In this document: in pieces, positions 11,231 through 22,240 of the stretch
How positions within the stretch are numbered: the stretch's first letter is position 1
Layout: each line of letters begins with the position of its first letter
The notes under the pieces: generated by a model
What the model was told of the DNA's origin: nothing
Database searches by the model: none
Seen by the model: the letters and a program-made list of their open reading frames with translations, nothing else
Position numbers and translations under genes: made by a program
From: Diplolepis rosae
Taxonomy: Eukaryota > Arthropoda > Insecta > Hymenoptera > Diplolepididae
Direction of reading: 5' to 3'
NCBI GenBank assembly: GCA_030998225.1
Contig: JAPYXD010000715.1
Span: 8,002,501-8,066,500 of the forward strand
DNA length: 64,000 bases

Positions 11231-12012
11231 AGCAATCCTGAGAGGTTCTTTTCCTCCTTGAAGAAGACTATTGTCGTATACCTAGTTAAGAAATTCGAGA
11301 CGTTTATGTTGTTTACATGAGGCTCCCCCCTTAAAAAGTGAAAGAAATGCTAATAATCAAGGTAGTAAGTGTACTTACCATTGTGTTTTTAAGGGATGAT
11401 GCTGATAGAGTCTTTAGTAAATGGAGTTTCCTTTTCAATTTGAAATGAAAAATGTTTAGCAATCTGTATGTAAAGGATATAGAACACCGAGCACGAAGCA
11501 CGACGACCGAACCACGCCCTACGTGCGCGATGAGAATTTTCCTGCGAGTCAGGAAGATTTTAATCTTCTCTACCAATTTCCAAATATTGAAAACAAAATT
11601 TTATTTATTGCAAATAAGGTAAATAACCCAGTAATCGTCAATGTACCAGTGATCGCCATTTTGCTGTTAAAAGTTTAAAAAGTACTGAAAAACAATCTCA
11701 ATTGAAGTATTTTACAACTGATACTACGACTTAGTAGCATGGATTATAAAAAATTGTCAAAATCAATTATAATCCAATAAAGTGTAAGATTATTTGTACG
11801 CCGATTACTGAAACTAAGATACCGATTACTGGGACATTTACATAGTCTTTTTCACTCTCGAAAGATAGAAACAATTGTTCCGGCAATTTTTAAAAATGTG
11901 TTATATGCCTTTGCCTAAATTTAAAGCTTTTTTCTTTGAAATAGGTTTGAAGAAACCTTTAAAATGTGGGCTGGTTATTCCGGTAAACTGTGAGAATGAC
12001 GTGGATTCCTTT
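11231..12012. other. no gene seen
   Basis: Only short open frames are present in either direction. The 81-residue minus frame at 11331-11576 shows no domain. Confidence 0.4.
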
Positions 12013-14236
12013 AAAAAAAGGAGGAGGGTCAATAAGGGTGGTTTTTGGGCCCACCACCGATTGGTCGCAAACTGTGCCATTTTGTTCGTCTAACCATGCC
12101 TCATAACACTCCGAAAGAATTTTCTCTAAAAGTAATTTGATTCGGAGATATAGGCATTTTTAAGTTCCCATTTTACATGGGTTTTCATACTTTTGGTTAA
12201 ATCATGTTGGGTTTCATAGTGTTAATATTGCTCACGCAAGATCATACTTTCCTAAAAACTGCGCACATATATGCACTACAACATATCACAGAGCCATTAT
12301 TTTTCTTGAGGTACTTAACCTTAAAAATACGGCTTATATTTACACTTAAGGTGGCTTCGGCGTTTTTGAAAAAAATGACAGACTGCTCTGAAATTTAGAG
12401 ATTATCTAAATAAAATATGCTACATTCATTTGGAAAAAGGAAATACCGTGGTTGACGATGTGATTGCCGAAAAAATTGCTACCGAAAAAATTTCAGTTTA
12501 ACAAGTAGTCTTATGGGATTCCTCATCGTAATCGGCGAAACTCCGGAACAAAATCACAAGTCCCCATGAATCAAATATATAATAGTACTTTCGATTTCGA
12601 GGAATCTATTAGTATTATAAAAGCAAAGGGTTGACGACTTCAATCAAGAGAAAATTGCGAGAAAAGTACAGAATATAAAAAACCGCCTCGAGGTGAAACT
12701 AATAAATTTTTACTATCATTTTTTTCAGGGGACATTTCCGTGATTTCTTACCCTTCTACTCAGATGTAACTATAATACATATGATTATTAAAAAAATAAG
12801 TAGCAATGAGCATTCATGTAACACGTGCCCCCACGGTGCCCCTCACTTCATACGATACCAGACGCCGAAGCCAGCCTAATCACGCTTGCGCCCATAAAAG
12901 AAGTACAAATGCTATACTTTATGACATTTGACATCAACAATGCTTACAAAGTGATGGAAGCAATCTCAAAGATGTGTGTTCTAATGAAAAAGCATCATAT
13001 TAGACCAGGATCAGTCAGAGCTGATGGTCAATCAGAGGATAGTTCACTTAGAAAATGATCGCTTCAGACATGTAAGTTTAATTAATCAGTACTGGACTTA
13101 TCATCCGAAGAAAATGCCTGTTCTTCTTCCGACCAACATGAGGCATCATTGAGGTGAGTTGCGAATTCACATGCAGGTCTGGGAGTTTCTTGGTGATATC
13201 TGGAGTAACCTAGATACCACAAAACACTAGCGATGTGAGCGCAGCAGCCAACCACTCTTGCATTACTTTTGCATTGGCAGTACCAACCACTTATTGGATT
13301 CGGTCCAGCATTAGTTTCTATCCATAAGTTGTATACTTTGGAAGATGTATGACGAGATTGAATTTGTACCCTTAAAATGTTTCTCTCTTGTTTGTAGACC
13401 AGAAAAGAGTACATTCCATCATCCGATTAGTGTTCTTCGGTATATGATTTGGCTTGCTTCAACTGGTACACTCCAAGTGTGATGTATCGCAACTCATCAA
13501 GAGTCAACCTTGGAAAATCGGGTAGTGATTCTTGAGTGATAGAAAGCCATGATGCCTTCTTTTTGGCCCATCTTTCCTCTTCAGCACGTTCTTGAAAGTG
13601 ATTGGGCTGCGAAGCCAATCGCAACATTCTTTCAGCAATCAGATTATCATCGGCATTGTCACGAATTCTAGGAGGTCAGAAAGCATTGCAAATTGCGCAG
13701 AGTATTCTTACGTAATCCCCGATGTACGGGATTTGACTATTTGGAAAAACATTATTGAAGGCTTTCCACGTTTTTATCAACCCATTGATGGCTTCGACCA
13801 CCCATCGAATTTTAGTAACGAGTCTTGATTCGTTTGCTTCAGTTACAGAGTGCTGCGATCCCTTTTTAAGAAAATGAGGCTCTTGGAAACAAAGCGTAAT
13901 TAAGTGTAAATATAAGCCGTATTTTTAAGGTCAAGTACCTCAAGAAAAATAATGGCTCTGTGATATGTTGTAGTGCATATATGTGCGCAGTTTTTAGGAA
14001 AGTATGATCTTGCGTGAGCAATATTAACACTATGAAACCCAACATGATTTAACCAAAAGTATGAAAACCCATGTAAAATGGGAACTTGAAAATGCCTATA
14101 CCTCCGAATCAAATAACTTTTAGAGAAAATTCTTTCAGGTTGTTATGAGGCCTGGTCAGACGAACAAAATGGCACAGTTTGTGACCAATCGGTGGCGGGC
14201 CCAAAAACCGCCCTTTTTGACCCTCCTCCTTTTTTT
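12013..14236 (-). mobile_element. ISL2EU/Harbinger-like element with ~340-bp inverted repeats
   Basis: 12013-12355 and 13896-14236 are inverted copies (outer ends AAAAAAAGGAGGAGGGTC; shared ACTGTGCCATTTTGTTC). They enclose minus-strand transposase remnants with a DDE_Tnp_4-like C-terminal catalytic region and a SWIM zinc finger. The target duplication could not be resolved because of the A runs at both ends. The N-terminal half of the transposase is missing. Confidence 0.75.
13082..13838 (-). pseudogene. DDE transposase C-terminal half with SWIM finger
   Basis: Read from 13838 down, the frames first give [17 protein letters not shown], the region of the last catalytic Glu in DDE_Tnp_4 (Harbinger/ISL2EU) transposases, then [16 protein letters not shown]. 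13427-13627 continues with LTLDELRYITLGVYQLKQA and KSYTEEH. 13082-13414 ends with the SWIM-type zinc finger C-x-C-x(n)-C-x-H in WYCQCKSNARVVGCCAHIAS. Stops or shifts separate the pieces near 13664 and 13424. The first two catalytic Asp residues and any N-terminal helix-turn-helix are not found. The element is therefore non-autonomous now. Confidence 0.8.
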
Positions 14237-14814
14237 GTAGAATGATCATTAGGGTGTTTTAAGAATTTCTTTTACATTTTCAAGTCTTATCGTCTCGCAA
14301 AAAATACCGAATGAAATGACCAAAGACCTTTTTGTAGCAACTTCTGAACGAACACTTTCTTTCAGTCGTTTGCGAATTAACACTACTTTCTTCCACTCAG
14401 GTATCGATATCTGGTTGTAAGCATTTTGTTTGCATATATATACTCCCCTTATTCCCTCACAGCGATTTCAATTTCAATTTACCAATTGCATATTAAGGGG
14501 CACAACTAGTTAGAAATTTTGAAATTTTCGATTTTTTGTTGTATTTTTAACAGCACAGCAGGCGCTTTTCGAAGAAGAGGAAGATGAATTGTATGTTCCT
14601 GGAATAGCAGATTAGCTGTAGTTATGATATTTACAAATTTATAACAATGAAATCAGTACTTTTATCTTTAAACGCGTTTTTCTCAAAACTATATTTTTCA
14701 AATTTGCTGCAGCTGTAACTCGATAACAAATCATCCGATCGACTTGCGTCTTTTTTTAACTTATTGTGTACTTGTTTTTCCATGCAATGTCCCTCCAGTT
14801 TTATGATTGGATGA
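14237..14814. other. mostly unexplained; one possible terminal exon
   Basis: A splice-acceptor-like TTTTTAACAG at about 14544-14553 precedes a short plus-strand frame ending EEEEDELYVPGIAD and TAG at 14613-14615. It looks like a genuine protein C-terminus but no parent gene was found nearby. The rest is AT-rich. Confidence 0.3.
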
Positions 14815-15082
14815 GAAAATATAATTATCTCTCGACTTCGTGTAAAAGTGGCGCGGAGCAGACGAAAAATTCAAAATGACAGAATATATAATTTATGATA
14901 TTACCCTTATTTTTTAAATATTTTCGAAAACATTCATTCAAAATGAATATCTAAATATATTTTTTTAAATTTTAGAATGATTTAAACACATAAAAAATCA
15001 TTTACTAGTGGAATTTAAAGTCAATAAATGTTTAAAGTTTCAAAACAAAATATCAATTTAAATATTTTTTAAATAATAAAGA
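14815..15082 (+). repeat. internal fragment of foldback family FB-A
   Basis: Matches the stretch that follows the left terminus in other copies: CTCTCGACTTCGTGTAAAAG, GGCGCGGAGCAGACGA, then AAAATGAATATCT and CAAAACAAAATATC. It lacks the CAGTG terminus and is joined directly to the SINE pair. Confidence 0.7.
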
Positions 15083-15167
15083 GTTAATTTGAAATCATTT
15101 TATAGCCGCAAGGCTGAGCCACTAGGCGATATAAGGAGATCTTTCTGTGTAGAAAGATATGTCGGAC

Positions 15168-15238
15168 GCCTGTGTAGCTCAGTGGTTAAAGCAGTCGACC
15201 GGCAATCGAAAGAGCTGGGCTCGAATCCCAGCGCAGTC
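15168..15238 (+). ncRNA. tRNA-like cloverleaf in SINE head, copy 1
   Basis: 71 nt fold as a near-complete tRNA: acceptor GCCTGTG/CGCAGTC (6 of 7 pairs), D arm GCTC...AAGC, anticodon arm GTCGA/TCGAA with loop CCGGCAA, T arm with loop CTCGAAT. Position 33 is C instead of the invariant U, and no intact tRNA gene context is seen. It is a SINE promoter head, not a decoding tRNA. Confidence 0.7.
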
Positions 15239-15503
15239 GGAAGCGTCTTTTTTTCCACTGAAAGATTTTCAAATGCTTTAATATTTGAATTCATTGGCAT
15301 TATTTGCGCTATAAGAGTTTGAAGTTGTCTACGAGGACACCTGTCGGCAACGTATCCTATCTGATACGCGACTAGTGATTCTCTGATAATGTAGGCAGTG
15401 GCAGAAATTTCAAACTGAACTAATTAATTTGAAATCATTCATAGCCGCAAGACTGAGCCACTAGGCGATATAAGGAGATCTTCCTGTGGAGGAGATGTCA
15501 GAC

Positions 15504-15574
15504 GCCTGTGTAGCTCAGTAGTTAGAACAGTCGACCGGCAATCGAAAGACCTGGGCTCGAATCCCAGCGCCGTC
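15504..15574 (+). ncRNA. tRNA-like cloverleaf in SINE head, copy 2
   Basis: Same fold as copy 1 with a few changes (TAGCTCAGTAGTTAGAAC; T stem CTGGG/CCCAG intact; acceptor end CGCCGTC). The A and B boxes remain recognisable. Confidence 0.7.
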
Positions 15575-15600
15575 GAAAGCGTCTTTTTTGGCACAGAAAG

Positions 15601-16132
15601 ATTTCAAATTCTGAAATTTAAATTTGAATTAAAAATAATAATAATTGGAAAATACTTTTTGAAATACGTAACATTTTTTACATGACTTGTTGATATAAAA
15701 ATTAAGACACTTCAATTATAGCTAAAACTACAGGTGAACCTGTTGTTTCCGAAGGTAGTGTATATATTGTAATTGTACAATGCTCAGAGAAATTAAAATT
15801 AAAACAAATTATCGCTCTTAATATATAATAATTTATTAGAGAAAGTAAATGACCAGCCTCTGATCTGAAGTTATTTTATAGACTTTGACAGTAAGACAGG
15901 TAAAATGCCTCCTTTATCACTACTTTGTTTAACAGTTTCTGTAAAGTAGTATCACAATTATAATGAACCATCTCGACGATCGTCATCTCTTTAGATTATA
16001 AATCTCAAATGTAAATGCCTGCAGATGGAAAGTGTAGACATTATGAAAGGATTTTTACAGAGGATCAATAAAATCTTAACTTAGTTTTCAGATTAAAATA
16101 GTATATTGTGTATCTAGGAGGTAAATTAGGTC
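15601..16132. other. no gene seen
   Basis: AT-rich DNA with no repeat or open frame that could be assigned. Confidence 0.4.
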
Positions 16133-16173
16133 TTTTGGGGCGAGGACTGAATACATTGGTCCTCGCCCCAAAA
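16133..16173. repeat. perfect 15-bp hairpin with 11-nt loop
   Basis: TTTTGGGGCGAGGAC at 16133-16147 is exactly complementary to 16159-16173. Weaker pairing continues outward (GGAGGT...ACCTCC). It may be the core of a small MITE or a folded RNA. No further evidence. Confidence 0.6.
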
Positions 16174-16319
16174 TGGCCGACCTCCGTAGTACACACGATA
16201 TTTTTTGCAAAATACGTCCTAAAGAAGTATTTCGAGTGTCTGTAGAATGGTATTGAGAGTGTCCAATTATGACTCGGTGCTGGAATAGGAACATGTTGTA
16301 ACAATAATATTGATAAATA

Positions 16320-16435
16320 TGATAAGAAGGTGGTGGAAAGGGCCGTAGGGGGGTGGGGCCCAGGGGCGGAGCCCCGGTGGGGGTGCAGGGGGCGAAGCCC
16401 TTGTCGGGGGGTTCGGGGGGCTGAGCCCCCCGAAT
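16320..16435. repeat. GC-rich island of GGGGC-GAAGCCCC-type motifs
   Basis: About 115 bp very rich in G and C within AT-rich DNA. It contains repeated small palindromes such as GGGGCGGAGCCCC, GGGGGCGAAGCCC and GGGGGGCTGAGCCCCCC. Two proline-rich minus frames cross it but look like by-products of composition. Origin unknown. Confidence 0.6.
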
Positions 16436-17048
16436 TGTATGAAACAAATTTGATTGAATTTAATAATGTATGGAAAAGTATAAGCTTTGGTTAGATTAAT
16501 TAAATATTTTTCTGGAATGTAAAATGTTTTTTCTTCAAGTTTAAAAAATTTTAGGTACAATTTTTGGAATATTTAGTAATTTGTCACTAAAAAACTTCTT
16601 TTTAGGTAATTCTAAATTATCTTTTTTATTTATTGATTGACCAAATGTTAGAATTTTTTGACAAAAACCCTTCTACATTTTTTATCAGAAAAATAATCGA
16701 TTATTATGGTCTTTTATAAATAAATCAATTTTCTGGTATGCTTAACGCAGTGGCAAAATTAGTTCCAGAAGAAATTGTACAGTTCCAAATAGTGGAAATA
16801 TTTTAACAATCATAAAAATGCTGCAGTTGGTTGGGGGGGAAATATAATCCATTTCTCACAACTGTGCAGAGGGCGTAAGGAACAAAAGTAGGACATAAGG
16901 AACGAAAGTAGGACTTAAGGAAGAAAACAGATACAATATGAACATGCTGGTCGTAAATGGACAACTTTACAGCCGCTCTACAGGGGCTCGAAGTACTACT
17001 TTAGTGCCTGTTTTGCAAAAATGTTTTTTTATCACATAAAGCTTAGCC
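16436..17048. other. no gene; small tandem repeat
   Basis: 16876-16930 holds two and a half copies of a 20-bp unit (TAAGGAACRAAAGTAGGACW). The remainder is AT-rich and unassigned. Confidence 0.5.
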
Positions 17049-17369
17049 TGTCGCCATAATTTTATAACACAGCTTTTTCGCTCTTTTCCTTCTACTTCGC
17101 TCTTTACTTGTCTTTTCCTAAGGTCGGATTTATATTTTGAAAAAATAAAGATATTAAAAAAGAACCATCTTTTGAAATCAACAATTTTTAATTGAAAGTT
17201 ATTACGTATGACAAGCCAAAAATAAAAAAATCATTTCAACTTTATTGCTTATTTGCTATACATTAATTGAAACAATTTTTCTTCGCTTAAGTGATGAAAA
17301 AACATTGTTAATCATTATTAAAAATGTTTGGAAACTCAAATAATTGAAGTACGGAAATTCTGTCATTTA

Positions 17370-18125
17370 TTAGGTGCGCAACTAAGTTCCCGCTATTTTT
17401 GAACAGATGGCTCCAGCAGTTAGTGCTGTTCGATTTTGACATATCCAAAACGTCATGAACCAAGCTTAGACATACGATAAACAAACCGTTTTGACACATT
17501 AATGATTTTGTGCCAAATAATCGTCATTTGTGGGAAGTGTTGATTTTCTTCTTTCATTCGAAGAAAACGGCGTGAAGGAAGGCCAAAAACCTTCGAAGAC
17601 GTTGATGTTATTTATCATGAGATGTTAAAACCGAACGAAACCATCACTGAGGAATGGCATCGAACGCAATTGATGCGTTTGAGCCGAGCACTGCGCGAAA
17701 AACGGCCGCAATACGAGTAGAGGCACGAAAAAGTATTTCTACAGCATAACAACGCTCGGCCTCACGTTGCCAAACCCGTTAAAACCTACCTGGAAACGCT
17801 CGAATGCGAAGTCCTACCCCACTCACCGTATTCCCCAAATATTGCGCCGTCCGATTATTGCTTGTTCCGGTCGATAGCACATGGTCTGGCTGATCAGTAG
17901 TTCCGCTCATACGAAGACATCGAAAAAAGGCTTGATTCATGGATAGCCTCAAAAGATGAACACTTTTACCGTAACAGTATTCGAGCTCTACCAGAAAAAT
18001 GTGCAAAAGTTGTAGCTAACGATAAGCAATACTTTGAATGACACATTAGTAACCATTTTTTTTACAATAAAGTTGCATTTTCATCAAAAAAAAAAAAAAC
18101 AGCGAGTACTTAGTTGCGCACCTAA
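17370..18125 (+). mobile_element. 756-bp deleted mariner, TSD TA
   Basis: Terminal inverted repeats begin TTAGGTGCGCAACTAAGT and end ACTTAGTTGCGCACCTAA, each flanked by TA (17368-17369, 18126-18127). Full mariners are near 1.3 kb, and here the N-terminal half of the transposase is deleted. It sits inside the TIR element at 17049-18803. Confidence 0.92.
17604..18041 (+). pseudogene. mariner transposase C-terminal half, defective
   Basis: The plus-strand frame gives EMLKPNETIT, QHNNARPHVAK, SPYSPNIAPSDYCLF and finishes KVVANDKQYFE with TGA at 18039-18041. The spacing between the HNN and SDY motifs is 34 residues, as in DD34D mariners. The usual catalytic Asp of HDN is Asn here, and there are two in-frame TAG stops. 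The helix-turn-helix region is missing. It cannot make active transposase. Confidence 0.9.
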
Positions 18126-18803
18126 TAATAATAAGTGATATAGTCCGGATGCCTAATCTACATTATAAACTAATGATGGAGTTGCAGAACGTGGCAAGGT
18201 TTAAAATTAAAACCGCTACTTTACGGTGGTAAAATGATGGGTAATATACTGGTCTTTTGATTACCTCAAATCACGAATAAGTGATCAGTTTATTCGTGAT
18301 TCTAGGAAAATGAAAAGCACAGAACTTTCTGGCATATCTTGAATTTACCTTTCAGCATGTATAGCTGTAGAACGGGCGGGGCACGGGCGCGACCGCTTCA
18401 TGGTCGTTAGAAAACAATTAAGGATGAGTTAGCAAAGGTCGTCCAGGCGAGAAATAAGAAGCGAAAATTTTGTAATATTAAAATCTAGTACTCATAGAGC
18501 AGGAACGAAAAATTTGAGGTTCTTTGAGCGCCCCACTTGCCCTGGGCGTATATTATATTATCATTGATAATTTATTTCCTTTTTCTATATCTCTTCATTA
18601 TTGTAATCAAGATAATAAAAGAATATTGAAAACAATGTGTCAATAAATATGTAATAAATTCCAAAAATAAATTGTTAATTTCAAAACATGGTTCTTTTTT
18701 AAAATCTTTACTTTTTAAAAATATAAATCCGATCTTAGGAAAAGACTAGTAAAGAGTGAAGTAGAAAAAAAGGAGCGAAAAAGCTGTTTTAAAATTCTGT
18801 CGA

Positions 18804-20061
18804 CGAGCTGGTGTTGAGATAACGAGGACTACCTGACCCATCATGAATACACCAGACTCACCAACACAAGTTTAGGCCTTACTCCTACAACTTATTTCTT
18901 ATCCGTGAGATTTTCGCGACTTTCGAAAGTGTCGATCCCCGTGTTGGGTTTTGGAACTCAACGACCTAACGGTGTCCAAAGTGGTGCAACGCCTAGAGAA
19001 ACGAGAAGTTCAAACTGCAAAGAACTGAAGTTCACCTCGCGTAGTGCTAAAAGAGTTAATTAGATTTAAGATGAATGAGATAATAAGATAATAAAATTGT
19101 CGAGACTTAAACAATTTGACAATATTGAAGACTGCCGAGAGAGGAATTTTTATTCTTCAGGTGTGTCATTTCTGATTTAATTCCGTCTATCCTTTCTACT
19201 GGATTTACTAAGGTCCTCACAGGCTGAAGAACAAATTTTTCGAATTATTACTCTCTTTAGCCTAAACTTAATTAGTTGCTAACGGCCATCGTTCAACTTA
19301 TAAACACTTCTGGAGTCTTGCTAGAACTATAACATTAACTATTATAATTGTACTCAGTTCTGGCTTGGATCATTTGTTTCTGCCTGAAGTATCTTGAGTG
19401 CGTGTTTGCTTGAATGTGACTTCTGTGCTTTTTCGCGTATTTTTGGCTATGACTCTCCCGCAGATGCGGCAAACGCTCAAATTTATCTCATCGTCACTCC
19501 ATTTTCAATTACCAAATTGCCAATTTGCATCAGTTCTACCAAGTTTTACAAAAGCCATTAAGAAAGAAGAAGAGGAAATCTCTTTTTGTTGTTTTAATCA
19601 GGATTGAGCCGCTTTGGTTTAGTAATCTCGGGCTATTCATAGCCCCACTTGGATGACCTGGCCATTTGTTCTTTGAACGAGAAGCTATAAAGAAAGAAGA
19701 GGAAGAAGTGTTTATAATGGTGCATCCAGTGAGAGGTGAGACAATAGGTGAAACGTATGATTGGATGGCAAAAGGATGATTTGCTTCTTTTAATCTTGCC
19801 ACCTGACGTGATTTCAAGGTACGTTGCTATCGATATATTATTAATATTTCATAAGGTCATGTTTCTCTGAGGTGGTTCATTTCCTTGTTTACTAGTTTGA
19901 GACATTTTCGTGCACTGGTATACTGTACACCTTAAAGCACCCGGTCCAGTGAACAGCCAGCGAATTCGCTCACCATACACTGACCATTCACTGACCTCGT
20001 AATAATATGAAAAAGAAGAGCATAGAAACCATTTAAATTGTTTCAATTATGATTCTGCATT
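18804..20061. other. no gene seen
   Basis: Mixed-composition DNA. Open frames at 19398-19607 (+) and 19536-19817 (-) have no recognisable domain. Two AAGAAAGAAGA-type purine runs occur at 19560 and 19688. Confidence 0.4.
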
Positions 20062-20498
20062 ACACGGAAAAAACAGTATAGCTGTTCGACCTATACCGGT
20101 ATATAGTGTCTTCTCGACCCATGCGGTATAGGTGAGACAACTGTACTGGTTTCCCGCGCGACCTATACATTGCTTCGCATGCACGCGACTCTAACCTCGA
20201 AATGAGAAAGAAGTGTCATTTTCGATTTGTTTGAAGCATTTTTCTTTCTTTGAAAGATCATTTTTGCGTATTGCGTATTGTTTTATCACACGCGAAAATT
20301 CACAAGAGCGATAACGATGACATAATATTTTGTTTACGATCGCTATACATGGTATTGTCATATCAACGAACTTGTATAGCTGTCTCACCTATGCTCGTAT
20401 AGTTCTGTGGACCATACCGTAGCATTGGTCTGATAGCAATATTTTCTGGTTCAGAGGACCAAAATATAGTTCTCTTAGCTATACTGTTTTTTCAGTGT
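20062..20498. mobile_element. 437-bp MITE (ACACGGAAAAAACAG termini)
   Basis: Left end ACACGGAAAAAACAGTATAG; right end CTATACTGTTTTTTCAGTGT. Subterminal sequence is rich in CCTATAC/GTATAGG and GTCTCACCTAT/ATAGGTGAGAC motifs. The flanks give CAT on both sides if the ends are read as TACAC...GTGTA, so a 3-bp duplication is possible but not certain. Confidence 0.75.
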
Positions 20499-20721
20499 AC
20501 ATTTTGAGTTAAAAGTTATCGAAGTTAATACAATAATTTTATTTCTTAGCATTAAAAATTATAACAACATAATGCCTGTCATTGAAGGCAGTGCAGTGGT
20601 TCAGCAATGTTTCACTACTACTACCGCACCGCCTTCAATGTCGGGTATTATATTTTTTAGTTTTTAACGCTATATAATAAAATTATTGTATTAACTTCGA
20701 TAACTTTTAACTCAAAATGTA
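20499..20721. mobile_element. ~223-bp palindromic element
   Basis: Arms ACATTTTGAGTTAAAAGTTA and its complement, continuing through CGAAGTTAATACAATAATTT. The centre holds a smaller hairpin (AAGGCAGTGCAGTGG...CCGCCTT). About 20531-20610 is also present inside the unrelated TIR element at 51674-52077. The element abuts the MITE on its left and splits gypsy sequence on its right. Confidence 0.7.
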
Positions 20722-22240
20722 CCAGACGGGCATCTTTCAATCTTTTCAGAAGCCGTTTCAACTTGTTTTTATGATCCTTGAGGGAAATGGCATGTATGAC
20801 GATATCGTCCATATATATACAGACCGTTTGACACCCTGCAAACCTGTAAGGAATCGATCCATCAGTCGTTGGAAGGTTGCAGGTGCGTTCTTCAAACCAA
20901 ATGGCATTCGAATAAACTCGTGGTGGCCGAATGGAGTTAATGCTGAGGTAAATAAAGTCTATCGTTAGGTAATTTAAATTGATAAAGAAAATAACTGAAA
21001 AGTTCTATTAGACTATTTTTCCTTCTGAATCTTCTATATTTCTGTTTTTATTAACTTTGCTATTCTTTTTCTCTTTTCAGATTGCGAGCTATGTTCGTCT
21101 TTGGTGTTTTTTATCTATCAAAAGGCCGGAATTACGATTTCGCACTCTTATAGCTTGATCGGAGGGATCGTTAGTTCGTCGTCACGTGTGGTGCTGTTAA
21201 TACAGAACACTTTAGCCTGACCATCCACCTTGGAAACTAGTGATTATCATATAAATGTTTGGACCAGCATCGATTCGTCGCAAATAGCTTTTCGGAGCAT
21301 TGGGATTTTCGTTGAGCAACGAAATCAACTGACGAGTGCGTGCAGTTAAGCGGAATGTTTTGCCTCTGCGACCGAAACAGTGCCGATTTTGAAAAATATT
21401 CCATACCTTTTAATGTGCAAAATGGCATCTTGATCGGTGAGAAAAGGCATTCCCAAAAGACCACCCTGAGCCATCGGAAATCCATTGTAAACTGCTTGGA
21501 ACACAACTTCAGCGGTGTTAATTAATAGTTTAATATCACCTGATGTTTTTATCGTACCTAGACTGATTCCAAATATATTGCATTTAATCTTATAATTAAT
21601 TTAGATGTCAGATTTTATTTACTTCCTTTTTATGAGATGTAATTCAGCTCCCGTATCGATAAGAAATTTGACCTTTCCGTTTTAAAAACTTGGTGCTTCG
21701 AATTCAACTACAGAAGATTTGGTTTTTGAAGAGGAGTTTATTACCAATACCGTCCTTTTCAGTGGTGCTTCGTCGTAATCTATCTTGAATCTGCGCCCGC
21801 GAGTCGAGTTCTTTACTCGTTCAGATGATCTGTGATTTTGCTTTCAACTTCGTTTCTGTGCATACCATTAGAATTGTTGTGCCCAGTAATTTTGCAATGA
21901 TTGCAGAATTGATTCGAAGGGAAAGAATTACGATTAGGGCAACGATTTGCATAAAGTTCTTGTTCGCCGTATTTATAGTACGAGATTTCCAGGGTTTTAT
22001 TTTGTGGGCATTCTCGAACACGATATCTTCCTTGATCACATACATAGCAAGTTTTGCCATTTGCTCAGAAATGTTACATTTTAGTACAATCTTATAGCAC
22101 AGCGTCCAACCTGATTACAGTTAAAACAGGTTGTCAAAACTACGGTTCTGTTACTGTGGTTACGGTCATTATCACGATTACGGGTACTACTCCATCCTTT
22201 TCAGCTTCCTCTAATTGTTCTTAAATTTAGTGAAATTTAG
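20722..22240 (-). pseudogene. Ty3/gypsy fragment: nucleocapsid, protease, RT
   Basis: Read on the minus strand from 22240. About 21830-22050 has two CCHC-like knuckles (CYVCDQGRYRVREC and FCNHCKITGHNN), the first lacking its His. About 21640-21700 has the aspartic protease active site LIDTGAEL, and 21380-21500 continues with GLLGMPFL. 20722-20960 has reverse transcriptase FIRMPFGLKNAPATFQ and, after a one-base shift, YMDDIV. Frames are broken throughout. The RT is cut off by the palindromic element at 20499-20721. It differs from the gypsy element at 6290 and is not in the same LTRs. Confidence 0.85.

Larger units (their letters stand above)
15083..15600 (+). repeat. tandem pair of tRNA-derived SINE units (~338-bp period)
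   Basis: Two units start at about 15083 and 15421 with the same leader (AGCCGCAAGRCTGAGCCACT, AGGCGATATAAGGAGATC), then a tRNA-like head. The first unit continues into the body and tail ending CACCTGTCGGCAACGTATCC. The second breaks off soon after GCGTCTTTTTTGG. Related copies lie at 10265-10379, 11116-11230 and 50763-50905. The head keeps pol III A and B boxes, which is why a SINE is preferred over a simple tandem repeat. Confidence 0.8.
17049..18803. mobile_element. 1.75-kb element with ~140-bp inverted repeats
   Basis: 17049-17190 and 18663-18803 are inverted copies (CAGCTTTTTCGCTC, CTTTTCCTAAG, AAAAAAGAACCAT). The interior contains the mariner at 17370-18125 as a later insertion. Without it the element is about 1 kb with no recognised coding sequence. 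Confidence 0.65.

Noticed and set aside
13592..13828. Plus-strand 78-residue frame
   Set aside because: It is the antisense of the transposase catalytic region read on the minus strand.
15168..15574. Two adjacent functional tRNA genes
   Set aside because: The cloverleaves have a C at position 33 and an imperfect anticodon stem, and they lie in 338-bp repeated units with related headless copies elsewhere, which fits a SINE.
16088..16560. Overlapping proline-rich open frames on the minus strand
   Set aside because: They arise from the GC-rich palindromic block and change reading frame without any conserved domain.
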